Positions 34,710-44,233 of a stretch of 64,000 bases of DNA are shown piece after piece. Numbering within the stretch: position 1 is the first letter of the stretch; each line of letters starts with the position of its first letter. The position numbers were made by a program, and so were the translations under genes. The stretch is from Wenjunlia vitaminophila DSM 41686 (GTDB taxonomy: Bacteria; Actinomycetota; Actinomycetes; Streptomycetales; Streptomycetaceae), in the NCBI RefSeq assembly GCF_000380165.1, contig NZ_KB904659.1, forward strand, positions 36,813-100,812, written 5' to 3'. Under the pieces are notes generated by a model. It made no database searches, was not told where the DNA came from, and was given only the letters and a program-made list of their open reading frames with translations.

Positions 34710-35762
34710 TCACGGGCGCCGGGGCGGGGCGGTCGAGTCGCGGCGGACCACCTCGGCCGGGATGGTGACCAGGCCGTCGGGCGGCGGTGACTCGTGTCCC
34801 ATGAGCAGGCGCCCGGCCAGGGCGCCCGCCTGGTAGAGCGGCAGTCTCACGGTGGTGAGCCCGGGGAACGCGTCCGCGCTGAACGGCAGGTCGTCGAAGC
34901 CGGTCACCGAGACGTCGTCGGGGATGCGCAGCCCCCGTTCGCGCAGCGCCGCGCACACGCCCAGGGCCATGGTGTCGTTCGCGGCGGCGATGGCGGTCAG
35001 CCCCGGTTCCGCGTCGAGCAGCGCCAGGGTCGCCCGCCGGCCCGAGGCGCGGTCGTAGGCGCAGTGCGCGATCAGTCGTCCGGAGCCCGCGCCCATGCCG
35101 CGTGCCGCCAGTGCGGCCCGGTGTCCCTCGAGGCGGTGACGGGTGGTGGTGCGGTCGGCGGGACCGGCGACGTAGCCGATCCGTCGGTGGCCGAGGGCGA
35201 GCAGGTGCTCGGTGAGTTCCCTGGCGCCGTCCCTGTTGGCGAACGCCAGGGTGGCGACCTTCGCGTCGTCGCCGCCCCCGGCGAGGCCGGGCAGCGGGGG
35301 ACGTCCGCACAGGACGATCCTGGTGCCGGCGGCGGCCAGCCGGCGGAGACGTTCGGTGACGGCGTGGATGTGCTCGGGTTCCTCGATCGCGCTGCCGCTG
35401 AGCACGACGCCGGCGGCCCGTTGGCGCTGGAGCAGGGTGAGGTAGTTCAGCTCCCGGTCCGGAGCCCCGGTCGTGTTGCAGACGACGGCCAGCTTGTCCC
35501 CGCCGGTCTCCGACTGCACGCCACTGGCGATCAGCCCGAAGAACGGGTCCGCGACATCGTTGACCAGCACCCCGATCAGGTCGGACGTGCTGGCCGCGAG
35601 CGCCCTGGCGTTGCCGTTGATCACATACTCGAGTTCCTGGACGGCGCGCAGCACCCGCTGGCGGGTGGCCGGGGCCACCGGGTAGTTGTCGTTGAGGACC
35701 CGGGAGACCGTCGCCGCCGAGACGCCCGCGCGTCGTGCGACATCGGCGAGGGTTGCTGCCAC
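34710..35762 (-). CDS. LacI-family repressor of the DUF993 cassette
   Basis: A 350-residue LacI/GalR regulator. The HTH begins at residue 4 (LADVARRAGVSAATVSRVLN) and is followed by the sugar-binding core ending in AEVVRRDSTAPP. I chose the GTG at 35762, which places the HTH at the N terminus as in the family and has GGAAAGG upstream; the frame is open to 36008, but that would add a junk leader. It is divergent from the three-gene cassette at 35959-39148, and a perfect palindrome lies between them, so it probably represses that cassette until its unknown sugar appears. Confidence 0.9.
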   Translation of the reverse strand: MAATLADVARRAGVSAATVSRVLNDNYPVAPATRQRVLRAVQELEYVINGNARALAASTSDLIGVLVNDVADPFFGLIASGVQSETGGDKLAVVCNTTGAPDRELNYLTLLQRQRAAGVVLSGSAIEEPEHIHAVTERLRRLAAAGTRIVLCGRPPLPGLAGGGDDAKVATLAFANRDGARELTEHLLALGHRRIGYVAGPADRTTTRHRLEGHRAALAARGMGAGSGRLIAHCAYDRASGRRATLALLDAEPGLTAIAAANDTMALGVCAALRERGLRIPDDVSVTGFDDLPFSADAFPGLTTVRLPLYQAGALAGRLLMGHESPPPDGLVTIPAEVVRRDSTAPPRRP

Positions 35763-35874
35763 ACGCTGGCCTTTCCTTCGGTCGTCGCTCCTGGCGAACC
35801 ATGGTCTCACCCTCGTCCTGGTGGCCCCCGGGGCTTGAAGAGGCCCGCACGGAGGGTTACCGTTGCCCAGGGAA

Positions 35875-35888
35875 AGAAAGCGCTTTCT
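35875..35888. promoter_or_regulatory. LacI-type operator
   Basis: AGAAAGCGCTTTCT is a perfect 14-base palindrome with the central CG typical of LacI-family operators. It lies 71 bases before the oxidoreductase start and 113 bases from the LacI start. Confidence 0.85.
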
Positions 35889-35958
35889 ACCCTCGGGGCC
35901 GGCGGGTCCGGCCCGTCGAGGCAGCACACCGATACATCGGGGCGAAGGGGACGAGTAC

Positions 35959-37116
35959 GTGACGCGCAGGACCGTGGGAGTGGCCATGAACGGCGTGACC
36001 GGCCGCATGGGCTACCGCCAGCACCTGGTCCGCTCCCTGTTGGCCATCCGCGAACAGGGCGGGTTGGACCTGGGGGACGGACAGGTGGTGTGGCCGGAGC
36101 CACTGCTGGTCGGGCGGAACGAGGCCAAGCTCCGCGCCATGGCCGAGCGGCACGGCCTCTCCCGGTGGACCACCAGCCTGGACGACGCCCTGGCCGACCC
36201 GGACGTGGAGGTCTACTTCGACGCACAGGTGACCTCCGCCCGGCAGTCGGCGGTGCGCAGGGCCATCGCCGCGGGCAAGCACGTCTACTGCGAGAAGCCC
36301 ACCGCGGTGGACCTCAACGGAGCCCTGGAACTCGCCCGGTTGGCCCGCGCGGCCGGGGTGAAGAACGGTGTGGTCCAGGACAAGCTGTTCCTGCCGGGAC
36401 TGCGCAAGCTCAAGCGCCTGGTGGACGGCGGGTTCTTCGGGCGGATCCTGTCCGTGCGCGGGGAGTTCGGCTACTGGGTGTTCGAGGGCGACTGGCAGGA
36501 GGCGCAGCGCCCGTCGTGGAACTACCGGGCCGAGGACGGCGGCGGGATCACCATGGACATGTTCCCGCACTGGGAGTACGTGCTGCACGAGCTGTTCGGT
36601 CCGGTGCGCTCGGTGCAGGCGTTGGTCACCACACACCTGCCGGTGCGCTGGGACGAACGGGGGCGGCAGTACGCCGCCACGGCCGACGACGCCGCGTACG
36701 GGACCTTCGAACTCGAGGGCGGCATCGTGGCGCAGATCAACTCCTCGTGGTCGGTCCGGGTGGACCGGGACGAGCTGGTGGAGTTCCAGGTGGACGGCAC
36801 CCACGGCAGCGCCGTCGCCGGACTGCGCCAGTGCCGGGTGCAGCACCGTTCGACGACCCCCAAGCCGGTGTGGAACCCCGACCTGCCCGCCACCGAGTCG
36901 TTCCGCGACCAGTGGTCGGTGGTGCCGGACAACGCCGGGTTCGACAACGGGTTCAGGGCGCAGTGGGAGCTGTTCCTGCGCCACGTGGTGCTCGACGAGC
37001 CGTGGTCCTGGGACCTGCTGGCCGGCGCCCGAGGCGTGCAGCTCGCCCAGCTCGGGCTGGAGTCCTCGGCGACCGGGCGCCGACTGAACGTTCCGGCGCT
37101 GGAGGAGATCCGGTGA
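35959..37116 (+). CDS. Gfo/Idh/MocA-family sugar oxidoreductase
   Basis: A 385-residue NAD(P)-dependent oxidoreductase. The N-terminal Rossmann start is VGVAMNGVTGRMGYR, and the family EKP motif appears as YCEKPTAVDL, whose Lys contacts substrate and cofactor. The C-terminal alpha/beta domain includes GGGITMDMFPHWEY, which carries the usual catalytic His region. Enzymes of this family oxidise a sugar or cyclitol hydroxyl, often at C3. It starts at the GTG at 35959 and overlaps the next gene by four bases (GTGA), so the three genes form one coupled operon. Confidence 0.9.
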   Translation: MTRRTVGVAMNGVTGRMGYRQHLVRSLLAIREQGGLDLGDGQVVWPEPLLVGRNEAKLRAMAERHGLSRWTTSLDDALADPDVEVYFDAQVTSARQSAVRRAIAAGKHVYCEKPTAVDLNGALELARLARAAGVKNGVVQDKLFLPGLRKLKRLVDGGFFGRILSVRGEFGYWVFEGDWQEAQRPSWNYRAEDGGGITMDMFPHWEYVLHELFGPVRSVQALVTTHLPVRWDERGRQYAATADDAAYGTFELEGGIVAQINSSWSVRVDRDELVEFQVDGTHGSAVAGLRQCRVQHRSTTPKPVWNPDLPATESFRDQWSVVPDNAGFDNGFRAQWELFLRHVVLDEPWSWDLLAGARGVQLAQLGLESSATGRRLNVPALEEIR

Positions 37117-38279
37117 TCAGGCTGCCCGACGCCCACGGCCGACTCGTCCCCCACCGGCCGCGCGCCTCCGCCCCCCGGTCCTCCGGGGCCGCGGGGCCGC
37201 TGCGCAGCCGCCGGGTGTTCTCAGCCGCGCACGTGGTCGCCGACCCGCTGGGCGAGGTGCACTTCGGCGGCGCGGGGAGCGGACGGGCCGCGGTGGACTG
37301 GGACGCGACCCTGGCTTTCCGCCGGCACCTGTGGGGTCTGGGGCTCGGGGTGGCCGAGGCGATGGACACCGCGCAGCGGGGCATGGGCCTGGACTGGCCG
37401 ACGGCGGCCGAGCTGATCCGTCGCTCCTGCGCCGAGGCCGCCTCGGTCGGCGGGGCGATCGTCTGCGGGGTCGGCACCGACCAGCTCGACCAGGTGAAGG
37501 ACCTCCACGCGGTGCTCGCCGCGTACGAGGAGCAGTTGGAGGTGGTGGAGGGAGCCGGCGGCCGGTCCGTCCTGATGGCCAGCCGGGCGCTGGCGGCGGT
37601 GGCCCGCGGCCCCGAGGACTACCTCGAGGTCTACGGGCGGCTCCTGCGGCAGGCGTCCGAGCCGGTGATCCTGCACTGGCTCGGGCCCATGTTCGATCCG
37701 GCGCTCGAGGGCTACTGGGGCAGCGCCGACCTGGACGCGGCCACCACCACGTTCCTCCAGGTCATCGCCGAACACCCGGACAGGGTGGACGGGGTGAAGA
37801 TCTCCCTGCTGGACGCCGAGCGGGAGGTGGACCTGCGGCGGAGGCTGCCGCACGGGGTGCGCTGCTACACCGGCGACGACTTCCACTACCCGGAGCTGAT
37901 CGAGGGCGACGGCCGGGGGTTCAGCCACGCCCTGCTGGGCGTCTTCGATCCGCTCGCCCCGGTGGCCGCGGCGGCCGTCCGGGACCTCGACCGCGGGGAC
38001 GCCGCGGCGTTCCGGCGGGCGCTGGACCCCACGGTGGAGCTGTCCAGGCACCTGTTCGAAGTACCGACCAGGTACTACAAGACCGGGGTGGTGCTGCTGG
38101 CGTGGCTCGCCGGCCACCAGGACCACTTCCACATGGTGGGCGGGCTGCACGGTGCCCGCTCGGTCCCGCACCTGGCGCGCGCCTACCGACTCGCCGACGA
38201 GCTGGGACTGTTCCCGGACCCCGGGCTCGCGGAGGCCCGGATGCGCTCGCTCCTCGACGTCGCGGGGGTGCCGGCGTGA
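37113..38279 (+). CDS. DUF993 protein, dihydrodipicolinate-synthase-like barrel
   Basis: A 388-residue protein of the DUF993 family, which is distantly related to class I aldolases of the DapA type. The stretch DGVKISLLDAE carries a Lys in the position where such barrels form a Schiff base; YYKTGVVLLAWLAGHQDHF is another family hallmark. The operon context (oxidoreductase before, isomerase after) suggests it cleaves or condenses a keto-sugar product; this is inference. Both its start (GTG at 37113) and its stop overlap neighbours by four bases, so expression is tightly linked. Confidence 0.85.
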   Translation: MIRLPDAHGRLVPHRPRASAPRSSGAAGPLRSRRVFSAAHVVADPLGEVHFGGAGSGRAAVDWDATLAFRRHLWGLGLGVAEAMDTAQRGMGLDWPTAAELIRRSCAEAASVGGAIVCGVGTDQLDQVKDLHAVLAAYEEQLEVVEGAGGRSVLMASRALAAVARGPEDYLEVYGRLLRQASEPVILHWLGPMFDPALEGYWGSADLDAATTTFLQVIAEHPDRVDGVKISLLDAEREVDLRRRLPHGVRCYTGDDFHYPELIEGDGRGFSHALLGVFDPLAPVAAAAVRDLDRGDAAAFRRALDPTVELSRHLFEVPTRYYKTGVVLLAWLAGHQDHFHMVGGLHGARSVPHLARAYRLADELGLFPDPGLAEARMRSLLDVAGVPA

Positions 38280-39148
38280 CCGGGGACCACCGGGGCGCCG
38301 CGACCCGCCCGGGCAGCCCGGGCCTGTCCCGGCTGAGCCTGAACCAGGAGACCGTCCGGCAGTGGTCCCTGGACGAGCTGACCGCGGGTTGTGCCGCCGC
38401 CGGCGTGCCGGGGGTCGGGCTGTGGCGGGACCCGGTGCGCTCCTACGGGGTGGACCGGGCGGCGTCCCTGGTGCGGGCGGCGGGGCTGAGGGTCACCAGC
38501 CTGTGCCGGGGCGGCTTCTTCACCGCGGTCGATCCCGCGGAACGGGCGCGGGCGCTGGACGACAACCGGGCCGCCATCGACGAGGCAGCGACCCTGGGCA
38601 CCGACACGCTGGTGCTGGTCAGCGGGGGTCTGCCGGCGGGGGACCGGGACCTGGTCGGGGCCAGGGAGCGGGTCGCGGACGCGCTGGCCGAGCTCGCCCC
38701 GTACGCGGCGGAGCGCGCGGTGCGGCTCGCCGTGGAGCCGCTGCACCCGATGTACGCCGCCGACCGCTGCGTGGTGTCCACGCTCGCCCAGGCCCTCGAC
38801 CTCGCGGAACGCTTCCCGGTCGAGCAGGTCGGCGTGGTGGTGGACACCTACCACCTGTGGTGGGACGACACGGTGGGCGACCAGCTCGCCAGGGCGGGGG
38901 ACCGGATCGCCGCCTTCCAGCTCGCCGACTGGGTCACCCCGCTGCCGGAGGGCGTGCTGCTGGGCCGGGGACAGCTCGGCGACGGGTCGGTGGACTTCCG
39001 CTGGTTCGCCGAGCGGGTCGCCGCGGCGGGCTACCGCGGGCCCGTCGAAGTCGAGATCTTCAACCCCGCCCTGTGGGCGCGTGACGGCACCGAGGTGCTG
39101 GCCGAGGTCGTCTCCCGCTACCAGGAGGTGTGCGCGGTCCCCGGCTGA
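38276..39148 (+). CDS. Sugar phosphate isomerase/epimerase family protein
   Basis: A 290-residue TIM barrel of the xylose-isomerase-like/AP-endonuclease-2 superfamily. Metal ligands are expected at the conserved positions in LAVEPLHPMY (Glu), VVVDTYHLWWD (Asp/His) and VEVEIFNPALW (Glu). Members interconvert keto and aldo sugars or inosose-type compounds. It begins at a GTG overlapping the DUF993 stop and closes the cassette. The first 20 residues are Gly/Arg/Pro-rich, so a later start is not excluded. Confidence 0.88.
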   Translation: MTGDHRGAATRPGSPGLSRLSLNQETVRQWSLDELTAGCAAAGVPGVGLWRDPVRSYGVDRAASLVRAAGLRVTSLCRGGFFTAVDPAERARALDDNRAAIDEAATLGTDTLVLVSGGLPAGDRDLVGARERVADALAELAPYAAERAVRLAVEPLHPMYAADRCVVSTLAQALDLAERFPVEQVGVVVDTYHLWWDDTVGDQLARAGDRIAAFQLADWVTPLPEGVLLGRGQLGDGSVDFRWFAERVAAAGYRGPVEVEIFNPALWARDGTEVLAEVVSRYQEVCAVPG

Positions 39149-39249
39149 TGCCCAGTGGCCCGGCCCGGTGGGTTATCCACAGGCCCCCGCGGGGTGTCGC
39201 GCACCGGAGGTAACGTCGGACCGCCAGCCGCGGGAGAGGGGGTCCGGCC

Positions 39250-41508
39250 GTGAAGACCGCTGGGACAGGCGGGGACACCGCACGCTTCGCCGTGGTCGAG
39301 GGGGTGCTGGAGCGGATCACCTATGCCAACGAGGAGACGGGTTACACGGTCGCCCGGGTGGACACCGGCCGGGGCGGCGGGGAGCTGCTGACGGTCGTCG
39401 GCGCGCTGCTCGGCGCCCAGCCGGGGGAGTCGCTGCGGCTCCACGGCCGCTGGTCGTCGCATCCCCAGTACGGCAGGCAGTTCACCGTTGAGAACTACAC
39501 CACCGTGCTGCCCGCCACCATCCAGGGCATCCGGCGCTACCTCGGCTCGGGGCTGATCAAGGGCATCGGGCCGCGGATCGCCGACCGGATCGTCGAGCAC
39601 TTCGGCCTGGACACGCTGGACGTGATCGAGCAGCAGCCACAGCGGCTGGTCGAGGTCCCCGGGCTGGGCCCCAAGCGCACCAAGATGATCGGCGCCGCCT
39701 GGGAGGAGCAGAAGGCGATCAAGGAGGTCATGGTCTTCCTCCAGGGCGTCGGCGTGTCCACCTCGCTGGCGGTGCGGGTGTACAAGAGCTACGGGGACGC
39801 CTCGATCTCCGTGGTGAAGGACGAGCCGTACCGGCTGGCGGCGGACGTGTGGGGGATCGGCTTCCTCACCGCGGACAAGATCGCCCAGTCGGTCGGCATC
39901 CCGCACGACAGCCCCCAGCGGGTCAAGGCGGGGCTCCAGTACGCGCTGTCCCAGTCCAGTGACAGCGGGCACTGCTACCTGCCGGAGCAGCGGTTGATCG
40001 CCGACTCGGTGAAGCTGCTCCAGGTGGACACCGGGCTGGTGATCGAATGCCTGGCGGAGCTGGTCGAGGAGGGCGGGGTGGTCCGGGAGGACGTCCCGGA
40101 CGCCGACGGGCAGCCGGTGGTCGCGGTCTACCTGGTCCCCTTCCACCGGGCGGAGATCTCGCTGGCCAACCAGGTGCTGCGGCTGTTGCACGCCGACACC
40201 GACCGGATGCCCGGCTTCGCCGGCGTGGACTGGGACCGGGCGCTGGCCTGGCTGCGCGGTCGGACGGGAGCTGAGCTGGCCCCGGAGCAGGAGGCAGCGG
40301 TCCGGTTGGCGCTCACCCGCAAGGTCGCCGTGCTCACCGGGGGGCCGGGCTGCGGCAAGTCGTTCACCGTGACGTCCGTGGTCACCCTGGCCCGGGCGAA
40401 GAAGGCGAAGGTGCTGTTGGCGGCCCCCACCGGCCGGGCCGCCAAACGGCTCGCCGAGCTCACCGGCTGTGAGGCGTCCACGGTGCACCGGTTGCTCGAG
40501 CTGAAGCCGGGGGGTGACGCCGCCTATGACCGGGAGCGCCCACTGGACGCCGACCTGGTGGTGGTGGACGAGGCGTCCATGCTCGACCTGCTCCTGGCGA
40601 ACAAGCTGGTCAAGGCGGTGCCGCCCGGTGCTCACCTGCTGTTCGTGGGGGATGTGGACCAGCTACCGAGCGTCGGCGCCGGCGAGGTGCTGCGGGACCT
40701 GCTGGCCCCGGGGAGTCCGGTGCCGGCGGTGCGCCTGACGAAGATCTTCCGACAGGCCCAGCAGTCCGGGGTGGTGACCAACGCGCACAGGATCAACGCC
40801 GGACTGTCGCCGATCACGGAAGGGATGTCGGATTTCTTCTTCTTTGTCGAGGATGACACGGAAGAGGTGGGCAGGCTTACGGTGGATGTGGCGGCCCGTC
40901 GCGTGCCGGCGAGATTCGGCCTCGACCCGCGGCGGGACGTGCAGGTGCTGGCTCCCATGCATCGGGGGCCGGCCGGAGCGGGCACCCTGAACGGGTTGCT
41001 CCAGCAGGCCGTGACCCCGGCCCGGCCGGACGTGCCGGAGCGTCGTTTCGGCGGTCGGGTTTTCCGGGTCGGTGACAAGGTCACTCAGATCCGAAACAAC
41101 TACGAGAAGGGGCAGAACGGGGTCTTCAACGGAACGGTCGGCGTCGTCACCGCGCTGGACGCGGAGGCCCAGCAGCTCACCGTCCGTACCGACGAGGACG
41201 AGGAGGTGTCCTACGACTTCGACGAACTGGACGAACTGGCCCATGCCTACGCGGTCACCATCCACCGGTCGCAGGGCAGCGAGTACCCAGCGGTCGTGAT
41301 TCCGGTCACCACCGGGGCGTGGATGATGCTTCAACGCAATCTGCTCTACACCGCAGTAACCCGGGCAAAGAGGCTCGTGGTGCTGGTCGGGTCGCGTCGT
41401 GCGGTGAGTCAGGCCGTCCGTACGGTTTCCGCAGGTCGGCGCTGTACCGCCCTTGATCATCGGCTCAGGCGGCAGCCGGCCGGAGCGGGGGCGCTGACCA
41501 TCGGGTGA
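39250..41508 (+). CDS. recD2: RecD2-type 5'-to-3' DNA helicase
   Basis: A 752-residue superfamily 1B helicase. The N-terminal OB-like domain and helix-hairpin-helix motifs (GIGPRIADRI, VPGLGPKRTKMI) are the marks of RecD2, the form not bound to RecBC. The motor has Walker A GGPGCGKS at 364-371, Walker B VVVDEASML, the GDVDQLPSVGAG motif, and the C-terminal AYAVTIHRSQGSEYP and YTAVTRAK motifs. It probably acts in replication-fork or recombination repair. The GTG at 39250 has GAGAGGGGG upstream. The last 30 residues are Arg/Ala-rich and variable. Confidence 0.92.
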   Translation: MKTAGTGGDTARFAVVEGVLERITYANEETGYTVARVDTGRGGGELLTVVGALLGAQPGESLRLHGRWSSHPQYGRQFTVENYTTVLPATIQGIRRYLGSGLIKGIGPRIADRIVEHFGLDTLDVIEQQPQRLVEVPGLGPKRTKMIGAAWEEQKAIKEVMVFLQGVGVSTSLAVRVYKSYGDASISVVKDEPYRLAADVWGIGFLTADKIAQSVGIPHDSPQRVKAGLQYALSQSSDSGHCYLPEQRLIADSVKLLQVDTGLVIECLAELVEEGGVVREDVPDADGQPVVAVYLVPFHRAEISLANQVLRLLHADTDRMPGFAGVDWDRALAWLRGRTGAELAPEQEAAVRLALTRKVAVLTGGPGCGKSFTVTSVVTLARAKKAKVLLAAPTGRAAKRLAELTGCEASTVHRLLELKPGGDAAYDRERPLDADLVVVDEASMLDLLLANKLVKAVPPGAHLLFVGDVDQLPSVGAGEVLRDLLAPGSPVPAVRLTKIFRQAQQSGVVTNAHRINAGLSPITEGMSDFFFFVEDDTEEVGRLTVDVAARRVPARFGLDPRRDVQVLAPMHRGPAGAGTLNGLLQQAVTPARPDVPERRFGGRVFRVGDKVTQIRNNYEKGQNGVFNGTVGVVTALDAEAQQLTVRTDEDEEVSYDFDELDELAHAYAVTIHRSQGSEYPAVVIPVTTGAWMMLQRNLLYTAVTRAKRLVVLVGSRRAVSQAVRTVSAGRRCTALDHRLRRQPAGAGALTIG

Positions 41509-41657
41509 CGCACCGCGAGTAGCCCTTCGTAGACACTGCGTGCCACTCCATTACGGTTTTTGCGACCCCGAGTGCACTGTCCTGGTCCAAATAGGGGAAG
41601 GTAGTAGTCAGTCAGGGCTTCCTCGAAGAAGAGGCATATTCGTCGGTGAGGGATGAC

Positions 41658-42947
41658 GTGAGCGACAACTCTGTAGTACTGCAGTACGGGGACAGCGAGT
41701 ACACCTACCCCGTGGTCGAGAGCACGGTGGGTGACAACGGCTTCGACATCGGCAAGCTGCGCGCACAGACCGGTCTGGTCACGTTGGACAGCGGCTACGG
41801 CAACACCGCCGCGTACAAGTCCGCCATCACGTACCTCGACGGCGAAGAGGGCATCCTGCGCTACCGCGGGTACCCGATCGAACAGATCGCCGAGCGCGGT
41901 TCGTTCCTCGAGACCGCCTACCTGCTGATCAACGGTGAGCTGCCCACCGTGGACGAGCTGGCGGCCTTCTCCGACGAGATCACCCAGCACACCCTGCTGC
42001 ACGAGGACGTCAAACGCTTCTACGACGGGTTCCCGCGCGACGCCCACCCGATGGCCATGGTGTCGTCCGTGGTCAGCGCGTTGTCCACCTTCTACCAGGA
42101 CAGCCTCAGCCCCTTCGACGAGCAGCAGCGCCACATCTCCACCGTCCGGCTGCTGGCCAAGCTCCCGACGATCGCCGCCTACGCCTACAAGAAGGCGATC
42201 GGTCACCCGTTCGTCTACCCGAGCAACGACCTCGGCTACGTGGAGAACTTCCTGCGGATGACCTTCTCGGTGCCCGCACAGGAGTACGACCCGGACCCGG
42301 TGGTGGTCGGAGCGCTGGACAAGCTGCTGATGCTGCACGCGGACCACGAGCAGAACTGCTCGACCTCCACGGTCCGCCTCGTCGGCTCCAGCCAGGCCAA
42401 CCTCTTCGTCTCCATCTCCTCCGGGATCAACGCGCTGTGGGGGCCCCTGCACGGCGGCGCCAACCAGGCGGTGCTGGAGATGCTCGAGGACATCCAGGCC
42501 AGCGGTGGCAACGTCGCGACCTTCATCCGCAAGGTGAAGAACCGCGAGGACGGCGCCAAGCTGATGGGCTTCGGCCACCGGGTCTACAAGAACTTCGACC
42601 CCCGGGCCAAGATCATCAAGGCTGCCGCCCACGATGTGCTCTCCGCCCTCGGCAAGTCCGACGAACTGCTGGACATCGCCCTGGCCCTGGAGGAGCAGGC
42701 GCTGGCCGACGACTACTTCGTCGAGCGCAAGCTCTACCCCAACGTGGACTTCTACACCGGGTTGATCTACCGCGCGATGGGCTTCCCGACAACGATGTTC
42801 ACCGTGCTGTTCGCACTCGGCAGGCTGCCTGGATGGATCGCCCACTGGCATGAGATGATCAAGGAGCCGGGTGGACGCATCGGTCGTCCTCGCCAGGTGT
42901 ACACCGGCGTCGAACTGCGCGACTACGTTCCCCTCGAGGCTCGCTGA
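41658..42947 (+). CDS. citA: Citrate synthase
   Basis: A 429-residue type II citrate synthase that condenses oxaloacetate and acetyl-CoA as the entry step of the TCA cycle. The catalytic triad is visible: H265 in WGPLHGGANQ, H307 in MGFGHRVY and D364 in YPNVDFYTG. The start is the GTG at 41658 (SDNSVVLQYGD), with GAGGG seven bases before it; a GTG at 41646 adds four residues and lacks a site. A strong terminator follows. It is 149 bases downstream of recD2 and probably has its own promoter. Confidence 0.96.
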   Translation: MSDNSVVLQYGDSEYTYPVVESTVGDNGFDIGKLRAQTGLVTLDSGYGNTAAYKSAITYLDGEEGILRYRGYPIEQIAERGSFLETAYLLINGELPTVDELAAFSDEITQHTLLHEDVKRFYDGFPRDAHPMAMVSSVVSALSTFYQDSLSPFDEQQRHISTVRLLAKLPTIAAYAYKKAIGHPFVYPSNDLGYVENFLRMTFSVPAQEYDPDPVVVGALDKLLMLHADHEQNCSTSTVRLVGSSQANLFVSISSGINALWGPLHGGANQAVLEMLEDIQASGGNVATFIRKVKNREDGAKLMGFGHRVYKNFDPRAKIIKAAAHDVLSALGKSDELLDIALALEEQALADDYFVERKLYPNVDFYTGLIYRAMGFPTTMFTVLFALGRLPGWIAHWHEMIKEPGGRIGRPRQVYTGVELRDYVPLEAR

Positions 42948-42992
42948 CTCGTCAACGGCCCGTCGGGACCAAGCCCCGGGTCGTGTTGGTGG

Positions 42993-43033
42993 CGCCCCGC
43001 ATCCGGACCCCCCACGGTTCCGGATGCGGGGCG
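42993..43033 (+). terminator. Terminator of citA
   Basis: A perfect 14-base stem (CGCCCCGCATCCGG at 42993-43006, complement at 43020-43033) with a 13-base loop, 46 bases after the citA stop. There is no T-run, as is usual in this genome. Confidence 0.82.
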
Positions 43034-43438
43034 TCCCCGTTCCGGCCACAGAAACCCCATGGGTCCGTGGCTCGGAAGAACGCCGCACGCCGCCGGGGTG
43101 GAGGGCGGGAGGGCCGCTCAAGCTCCCCGACGTGCTCCGCCCCGGCCTTCTGCGCGTGTGAGCCGTCCCCCAAGACGGCTCACGCCACCTCACCGGGGTC
43201 CGCCGGGGCCCCGGTGGCAGGCCTCGTCGAAGGCGCCGGTCTCCGGGTCGGCCTGCACCGACTAAGACCCTCGAATGTGCCTTGAGGTTACGTTCGACAG
43301 GGTGTGATCTGCGTCTCTTCGCCCGGCCGTCGGGGCCGCCGCTGATCGTGGTCCGGGCATCGCGTAGCGTGTTCGCCGCAGGTGCGAACAGACCTGCGGA
43401 ACAAGGAAGTTGCTGCACGAAAGAGCGGGCGAGGTGCG
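43034..43438. other. Intergenic stretch without recognisable features
   Basis: About 400 bases between the citA terminator and the SDR gene. Open frames are Arg/Pro-rich and lack ribosome sites. I see no repeat, tRNA or riboswitch here; the SDR promoter must lie in its distal part. Confidence 0.5.
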
Positions 43439-44182
43439 ATGAACGAGGCGGCTGGCCGCAACGTCGTGGTGACCGGTGGTGGCACCGGCATCGGCCGGGC
43501 GGTGGCGCGGAAGTTCGTCGAAACGGGTGACCGCGTGGTCATCGTGGGGCGCCGCGGTGCGGTGCTCCGGGCCGCGGCGGACGAGCTGCGGACGCCCGGG
43601 GGACACCCGGTCACCCCGGTGGTGTGTGACCTGGCCGACCCGGACGCCGTGGAGGCCGTGCTCGAGGTGCTGCCCGAGCGGATCGACGTCCTGGTGAACG
43701 GCGCGGGCAGCCGGGAGGTCGCGGTGGGGGCCGGGCCGCACGGGGTGCTGGCCCGCTGGCGCGGGGACTTCGAGCGCAACGTGCTGACCGCGGTGCTGCT
43801 GACCGATTCGGTCCGGGACCGGCTCACCCCCGACGGGGGCCGCGTGATCACCGTCTCCTCGGTCGCGGCGCTCCGTGGCGGCGGCTCCTACGGTGCCTCC
43901 AAGGCCGCCCTGCACGCCTGGAACCACTCCCTGGCCACCCAGTTGGGCCACCAGGGCGTCACCGCGAACGTCGTCGCCCCCGGTACCGTCGCGGGCACCG
44001 GGTTCTTCGGCGACCGGCTGAACGAGGCCGAGCTCACCCGGCGCGCGGGTCGCACCCTGATCGGCCGGGTCGGGCAGCCGGAGGACGTGGCGTCCGCGGT
44101 GTTGTTCCTGGCGTCCCCGGAGGCGGGGTTCATCACCGGGGAGATCCTGAACTGCAACGGCGGCGAGCTGCTCGGCCGCTGA
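43439..44182 (+). CDS. Short-chain dehydrogenase/reductase
   Basis: A 247-residue classical SDR. The cofactor motif TGGGTGIG is at 12-19, and the catalytic residues are S141 (ITVSSVAAL), Y151 and K155 (SYGASKAAL). The usual NNAG motif is changed to VNGAGS, so the first Asn is conserved but the second is Gly; this may alter the active-site proton relay. The C-terminal GFITGEILNCNGGELL is typical of FabG-like enzymes. The ATG at 43439 has GAGG six bases upstream. The substrate is unknown. Confidence 0.88.
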   Translation: MNEAAGRNVVVTGGGTGIGRAVARKFVETGDRVVIVGRRGAVLRAAADELRTPGGHPVTPVVCDLADPDAVEAVLEVLPERIDVLVNGAGSREVAVGAGPHGVLARWRGDFERNVLTAVLLTDSVRDRLTPDGGRVITVSSVAALRGGGSYGASKAALHAWNHSLATQLGHQGVTANVVAPGTVAGTGFFGDRLNEAELTRRAGRTLIGRVGQPEDVASAVLFLASPEAGFITGEILNCNGGELLGR

Positions 44183-44193
44183 GCCGCTCGGGT

Positions 44194-44220
44194 GCCCACG
44201 GGGCGACCAGCCCCGTGGGC
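44194..44220. terminator. Bidirectional terminator, SDR / copper chaperone
   Basis: A perfect 11-base stem (GCCCACGGGGC at 44194-44204, complement at 44210-44220) with a five-base loop between convergent genes. Confidence 0.82.
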
Positions 44221-44233
44221 GGCGCTGACCCGC

